Of a stretch of 64,000 bases of DNA, positions 59,537-64,000 are shown piece after piece. The DNA lies in assembly GCF_010111755.1 (NCBI RefSeq), contig NC_088956.1, forward strand, positions 558,001 through 622,000, in the 5' to 3' direction. This DNA comes from Nakaseomyces glabratus. Its lineage: Eukaryota > Ascomycota > Saccharomycetes > Saccharomycetales > Saccharomycetaceae. The number at the start of each line of letters is the position of its first letter. The stretch's first letter is position 1. The notes below the pieces were generated by a model. It had not been told where the DNA came from and did not search any database. It saw only the letters and a program-made list of their open reading frames with translations. The position numbers and the translations under genes were made by a program.

Positions 59537-60104
59537 CGAAAAAAGGTACAACGTAGGACAACTTTTATTTCTTATTTGTAGTAAGTCAATGTTTTGCCTT
59601 ACAGAATGACTATAGGCCTAAATAATACTGTACCTGGCTGCAGAGCGCTCTATCAAATAAATTCGCCCGTGATTTAATATACCCAGCTCTATCAGCATAA
59701 AAAGTTTGGTCAGAAATTAATTTATTTCAAACAGACAAGCAAAAGAGTCTTTTAGGATTAATGTGTGCTCTTGATATAAGTTAAGAGAATCGTATTATAT
59801 ATGAAATAATGTCTCAAAGCTTGATTATTAGCAGCTTTACCTATATTTTTTCAATGATTCGATGAGGTCCCCGGTTTTCTAGCTTTTCTTGAAATTTTGA
59901 CGTAATTTGTCAAAGCGATGACTAGCAGCTGGGGAATCCCATCTGCAACTGTGTAAGAACTGTTGCGTCATCCAAGTACTCTGTGGTGGATCGTACCATC
60001 AGAGATGCCACAGCGCTATGGGATTTAATAATGAATCACATAGCGTTTTTATTAATTCCATTCTATGGATGTGGCCATGTCACTGTACAGTAAATATTGC
60101 GAGA
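59537..60104. promoter_or_regulatory. RCH1/IMP2 divergent promoter region
   Basis: Divergent upstream region with no recognised named motif. An ATG at 60018 is in frame with IMP2, which would extend that protein by 29 residues. Confidence 0.5.
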
Positions 60105-60620
60105 ATGTCATATGGTCGAACTATACTGCGGACTGCCGTTGTTGTTGGGGCTTGGCTCCCAGTCTATATAACGGTCACTGATAGCGTGGTGCATGTTGCT
60201 CGGGTTGACGGTGCTTCTATGCAACCGGCTTTGAATCCCGGTTTGCAAAGCGATTGGGTTTTGCTGTGGAAATGGGGGGTACGCGGCAGTATGCCTCCTC
60301 GACGTAACGATGTGATCCTGTTTCGATCGCCAATGGATACCAGCAAAGTCTATTGCAAACGAGTGAAGGGTATCCAGTATGATACTATATCTACTAGATC
60401 TCCTTATCCCAAGGACACAGTTCATGTGCCTAGAAACCACTTGTGGGTTGAAGGCGATAACATAACTAGGTCCATTGATAGTAACAAGTTTGGTCCTATA
60501 TCTTCTGGATTGGTTGTTGGAAAGGCAATTTGTGTGATATGGCCACCGTCTAGATGGAATGCAGACTTGAATATCACTACTGGTAGGGAATGTATCCTAC
60601 GAGCACCTATGGAAGATTGA
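60105..60620 (+). CDS. IMP2: Mitochondrial inner membrane peptidase subunit Imp2
   Basis: Imp2 is one of the two catalytic subunits of the inner membrane peptidase and cleaves intermembrane-space sorting signals such as that of cytochrome c1. From the ATG at 60105 the product is 171 residues (177 in S. cerevisiae). It has a membrane segment at about 10-25, the catalytic Ser38 in GASMQP and Lys85 in YCKRVKG. The DSNKFGPISSGLVVGKA segment follows, as in the type I signal peptidase family. A longer start at 60018 is possible but its extra residues do not match the family. Matches YMR035W. Confidence 0.94.
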   Translation: MSYGRTILRTAVVVGAWLPVYITVTDSVVHVARVDGASMQPALNPGLQSDWVLLWKWGVRGSMPPRRNDVILFRSPMDTSKVYCKRVKGIQYDTISTRSPYPKDTVHVPRNHLWVEGDNITRSIDSNKFGPISSGLVVGKAICVIWPPSRWNADLNITTGRECILRAPMED

Positions 60621-60826
60621 TGGAAGATTATTGCTAACATTTAAATGAAATTGACGTATCATTTTCTAATCACTCTAAAATTATCTTCCTAAAGATGAGG
60701 ATGTTGCAGCCAAACTGTAAATATATAGACTTGTATTATAAATTCGCATTCATTGTATGATATTATGACTCTTTACTAATTATCATTAGGTAATTATTTA
60801 ATATGGTACCTTTACTTTCAGAAAGA

Positions 60827-62428
60827 CTATTCTAACATCCATGGAGTTGTGCCAGCACTGTCTATACTCTGATTGCACGTTTTACCACTTTGTACACTAC
60901 CAGAGAATGAATTATTCCGACTCATTCGAGATGAATAACTTTCAGCATCACTGGATCCGACACTATTGAAGGAGTTAACATCCATATACTTAGCGAGGCC
61001 CAATTTAGGTGGGGCTTCTAGGCCCAAGGATGACATAGATGAAGCACTAGACCTTGAGACTAATGGTCCGTGATTTTTTACTGAAGGAGGTCTCGGCAAT
61101 CCTTCAAACATTAGCTTACCGTGAGATTTCGTTGGAGCATGCTCTTTGTTCGGAATATTATCCTCGTCGACTAGGCTGTGGTAGGATGAAATGGATGCCA
61201 ATTTCATTAATGAATTATTTCTAGTCGTAACACGTCTTTTGTCCTTTCTGAATTTATCTAATTCTTTTTCATAATGGTGGAGATTTTCCACAGAATCCAT
61301 CTTCGTATATGCCCTTGGGAAGCACAACTGAGGGAACTTACTGTAAAACTTCTCATAACCACCATCCAAAATAACTATATCTGGAAAACACAGATCTGGG
61401 TAGTTTTCATAATTCAAAATTCGATCACAGTTCCTCAAGTGGGAAGCCAAATTAGGACCCCTTTGGTTGCTGAATTCACAGTGAAATATAAGTAACGCCG
61501 GCATTTCAATATATTTCTGTAAAAATTGTTTCTCGATGTCGTCTTTGGAGTTAATGTTAATGGCATTTTTTATATGGCCACCTTGATACTCATACTCAAA
61601 ACGGCAATCAATTATATGGTATGATTTATAGTGTGGTTGATGAGTATTATTCAATATTATTTGAGATAATGACTCAGCAGAAATACGAGGAAATAGAGGA
61701 TTTGAACATTCCTCTTTTTGGAAAATATTTATCTGACTCTCAGTTAATTTACTTTGATAAAAGTTGTTAGAGAGGGTCACTACCTTTTCAGATATATCCA
61801 GATTTTTGTTTTGATCTAGTTCATACAGAGTCTTGATTCTTCTGCCGCTTTCGCTCCTATTTCTGCGTTCTTCTCTGATTGTTTGAGATCTGGAAACTCG
61901 GCCAGAGAAAGAGGAATTACTGGTAGAGCTGTTCCGTCTTTGTGAGCAGTCCATCTTTAGAAAACGTGTGTCCGAATCAATGGAACTTTTGCTGTCATAT
62001 CGAGAACTTCTGAAGTTAGATTCTGAGACATGGTTATCTAGATCAGGTACTTTTAATGCTAGATCAAAGTCATCATGGGATTGTACAAATCGGGGTCCAT
62101 TAACAGATTTTGATAAATTATTTTCCATAGGAAATACACTAAAACGATCATCTGTAGGTTCGTTTGTATTTTGAATATTTAAATAAAGCTCTGGTGTATC
62201 ATTTGTGAATTGAAATGGTGAAGAGGCAGGTTCTAGTTGAGGTTGATCATAAATATCGCTTTGGGCTTTCTTGTGTGTAGACTCATATTTCGAATGATTT
62301 ATTTTTGATTTTAAACTAAAAAGACTTTGAACATTCTTAAAGATGTTCTTCTTGGCTTCTGTATGATTTGTCTTTCCATTCTCAGTGTTTGAGCTATTAC
62401 AGTCATTCGGACGGAACACATTGACCAT
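60827..62428 (-). CDS. MIH1: Cdc25-family protein phosphatase Mih1
   Basis: Mih1 removes the inhibitory tyrosine phosphate from Cdc28 and so opposes Swe1 at G2/M. The 533 residues (554 in S. cerevisiae) have a long Ser-rich regulatory N-terminus. The rhodanese-type catalytic domain covers about 245-375, with IIDCRFEYEYQGGHI (Asp274 and the Cdc25 signature) and the active site HCEFSNQRG. That gives C317-x5-R323. The C-terminal 150 residues are disordered. It converges with IMP2 and matches YMR036C. Confidence 0.97.
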   Translation of the reverse strand: MVNVFRPNDCNSSNTENGKTNHTEAKKNIFKNVQSLFSLKSKINHSKYESTHKKAQSDIYDQPQLEPASSPFQFTNDTPELYLNIQNTNEPTDDRFSVFPMENNLSKSVNGPRFVQSHDDFDLALKVPDLDNHVSESNFRSSRYDSKSSIDSDTRFLKMDCSQRRNSSTSNSSFSGRVSRSQTIREERRNRSESGRRIKTLYELDQNKNLDISEKVVTLSNNFYQSKLTESQINIFQKEECSNPLFPRISAESLSQIILNNTHQPHYKSYHIIDCRFEYEYQGGHIKNAININSKDDIEKQFLQKYIEMPALLIFHCEFSNQRGPNLASHLRNCDRILNYENYPDLCFPDIVILDGGYEKFYSKFPQLCFPRAYTKMDSVENLHHYEKELDKFRKDKRRVTTRNNSLMKLASISSYHSLVDEDNIPNKEHAPTKSHGKLMFEGLPRPPSVKNHGPLVSRSSASSMSSLGLEAPPKLGLAKYMDVNSFNSVGSSDAESYSSRMSRNNSFSGSVQSGKTCNQSIDSAGTTPWMLE

Positions 62429-63893
62429 TTTATGCTTTAATTGTCACTAGTTTGCTTTAAGATTATTTCGAATATGAATCCAGGGTAAAACTTGGTACAG
62501 ATGTTTAATTAGCTGCAGCAACTTAACCTATTCTAAACACTCCAATTTAAAAGTGATCCAGTAAGTTGATGTAAACTGATGGAGGAACAATAGAAAATGA
62601 ATTGCTGTTGCAAGTAGGACTAATCAGTAGTATTTTTCACAAAATCCTCTAAATTTGTTTTGAGAGCAATATTAAGGGTATGAGTTATTGTCTTTTGAGC
62701 TTCTGATATTGATACTTCCGGGATGTCACTTCTGATCCTAAAACTTGATCATTCAAATATGATCCTTGATTGTAAAGTAACAAAATCCGAACGACTCTGT
62801 AGTTTATGTTTGATAGTCAATGACTAATTCACTGTATGCAGTATCTGATATTTACACTTATAATTTGTTAGAACAACTCTCCATTTAGATACTATCCAGA
62901 GCATTATTATCCCTACAGCAAGACCATATAATATTAACGTGCATGATCTGCGCGTATCGAACGATTTCCTAATCAGGGCATAGATTAATCGTTATAGCAA
63001 CTATACAACGCGTTGTTGGTTGACAAAATTAGTTGCAAAAAATTGAGTGGAAGTAAATATCAAAATAATAATCTCCGGATTATTTTTTGTCTCAATAAGT
63101 TCATTGGTCTCTCGGTCTATAATGTTTGTGATATTATTTTTGATATGAAGACATGTTAGTTAAATCAATTAGCCTTTTTATAAATGTATATAAAGCTTTT
63201 GTCTGCAACAAAATTATACAAGAAAAAATCAAATTATTCTTTTTCAATAAGTAAAATGGAAAAGTAATAAATCTATAATTTCTATCATGGAAGTAGTGAA
63301 ATACAGTCGTTGTATTTATAATTTTTGAAAGGTACTCTCTTTTTAGCAATGAAAAGACAAATTCTCGTTACCGCGGATCTGTTACCAGGTTAGCCTTGTG
63401 ATGCATTAACAGCACTTGAATTAATGGCACTTCACATGAAATAGCATACATTTCATATGAAATTACTGTCAGTAGAACCAAAAAAAAAAAAAAAGAGCAA
63501 ATGTACCTGTGTTAAAATTGAAGAAAAAAAGAGTATAATTTGAAATAATAGTTAGTTCTGAAGTAGTAATTATTCCAGGTCATAAAAGTAATTTGTAATT
63601 AATAAAATTTTTGTAGTATAGATAGAAAAGGTCAATAAAATCAATAATAAAGGGGGAAATGGAAAACATAAAAGACTTCAAAAAGATGATATTTTCATTT
63701 CTTGAATGAATTTTTGGATCATATGGTGGAAAGTTTTATCAAATGTTTATCCTAAAAGCAGTTCGTAATCAAAGAATGTAAGGTCATAAGCAATAAACCT
63801 TGGCCATCATCTTGTTCGTTATAGAAGCACTGATGATAGGTCAAGAAATCGTAAAAAAGCAACGCCAACTAGATAAAATAAGGAACACTGTCA
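62429..63893. promoter_or_regulatory. MIH1 upstream region and MSN2 3' flank
   Basis: This 1.46-kb gap between two minus-strand genes has no convincing ORF. It contains an ACGCGT (MCB) element at 63008-63013, an inverted repeat ATGAAAT (63436-63442) with ATTTCAT (63450-63456), and a run of A at about 63480-63494. Confidence 0.55.
63008..63013. promoter_or_regulatory. MCB element (ACGCGT)
   Basis: An exact MBF-type ACGCGT within AACGCGTTG lies about 580 bp upstream of MIH1. The distance weakens the case for function. Confidence 0.3.
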
Positions 63894-64000
63894 TTATTCT
63901 TTAGTTGTGGAAGTACTTCCCGACTTTTTATGTGTTTTAATGTGTTGTGAAAGGTTATCACTTCTACTAAATTTCTTCTCACATAGATGACAACTGAATG
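63894..64000 (-). CDS. MSN2: C2H2 zinc-finger stress activator Msn2, C-terminal end (partial)
   Basis: Only the last 35 codons are in the window; the gene continues past the right edge. The visible residues read [16 protein letters not shown] followed by SQHIKTHKK and an 11-residue tail. That is the second of the two C-terminal C2H2 fingers that bind STRE (AGGGG) in Msn2 and Msn4. Both Cys and both His of this finger are present. Position next to MIH1 matches YMR037C, so MSN2 is preferred over its paralogue MSN4. Confidence 0.9.
   Translation of the reverse strand, partial: FSCHLCEKKFSRSDNLSQHIKTHKKSGSTSTTKE

Noticed and set aside
63134..63349. 71-codon minus-strand ORF upstream of MIH1
   Set aside because: It starts at TTG, is rich in AT-biased residues and resembles nothing known.

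Overview
The window is a stretch of a nuclear chromosome from a budding yeast of the Saccharomycetaceae. It holds 31 protein genes (30 complete plus one cut by the right edge), one intron-bearing tRNA gene, and short AT-rich intergenic gaps. No protein gene shows an intron, and no transposon, CRISPR array or bacterial-style operon is visible. Gene identities rest on recognisable protein families plus gene order. From left to right the genes are the reversed counterparts of S. cerevisiae YDR210W down to YDR178W, followed by YMR032W to YMR037C. From memory, and not checked, this run (UME6 to MSN2, with HST4 between) lies on chromosome F of Nakaseomyces glabratus (Candida glabrata); that species or a close relative is the best guess.

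Layout. 0-6.9 kb: tRNA-Ile(UAU), a YDR210W-type CYSTM gene, MSS4 and the long UME6 upstream region. 6.9-24.4 kb: UME6, EBS1, MSC2, COQ4, RAV2, SPC19, VPS64, RKM2, CBS2, CAB5. 24.8-37.7 kb: MSS116, NUP42, HST4, RVB1, SLY1, SND1. 38.2-52.8 kb: ATC1, PLP1, CDC1, SAS4, SCC2, NVJ3, CSN9, SDH4. 53.9-64 kb: HOF1, ARP9, RCH1, IMP2, MIH1 and the last codons of MSN2. Compared with S. cerevisiae, REF2, CCT6 and UPS3 are missing from their expected slots, and the YDR block is joined to the YMR block between SDH4 and HOF1.

The genes are individually transcribed housekeeping and regulatory genes. Themes are mitochondrial function (COQ4, CBS2, MSS116, SDH4, IMP2), chromatin and transcription (UME6, HST4, RVB1, SAS4, ARP9, MSN2), cell division (SPC19, SCC2, HOF1, MIH1) and membrane traffic or ion and lipid homeostasis (MSS4, MSC2, RAV2, VPS64, SLY1, SND1, CDC1, NVJ3, RCH1).

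I found no new multi-gene system. The observations most worth following are regulatory or residue-level: a perfect URS1 (Ume6) site abutting the SCC2 start codon; a 20-bp perfect palindrome of two PAC motifs upstream of ATC1 and PAC sites in five other intergenic regions; a Rap1-type, telomere-like motif in a hairpin loop between CDC1 and SAS4; a Cys-to-Ser change at the residue aligned with the yeast Sdh4 haem ligand; a GC-rich structured stretch upstream of the CYSTM gene; and a candidate small membrane-protein ORF between CAB5 and MSS116.
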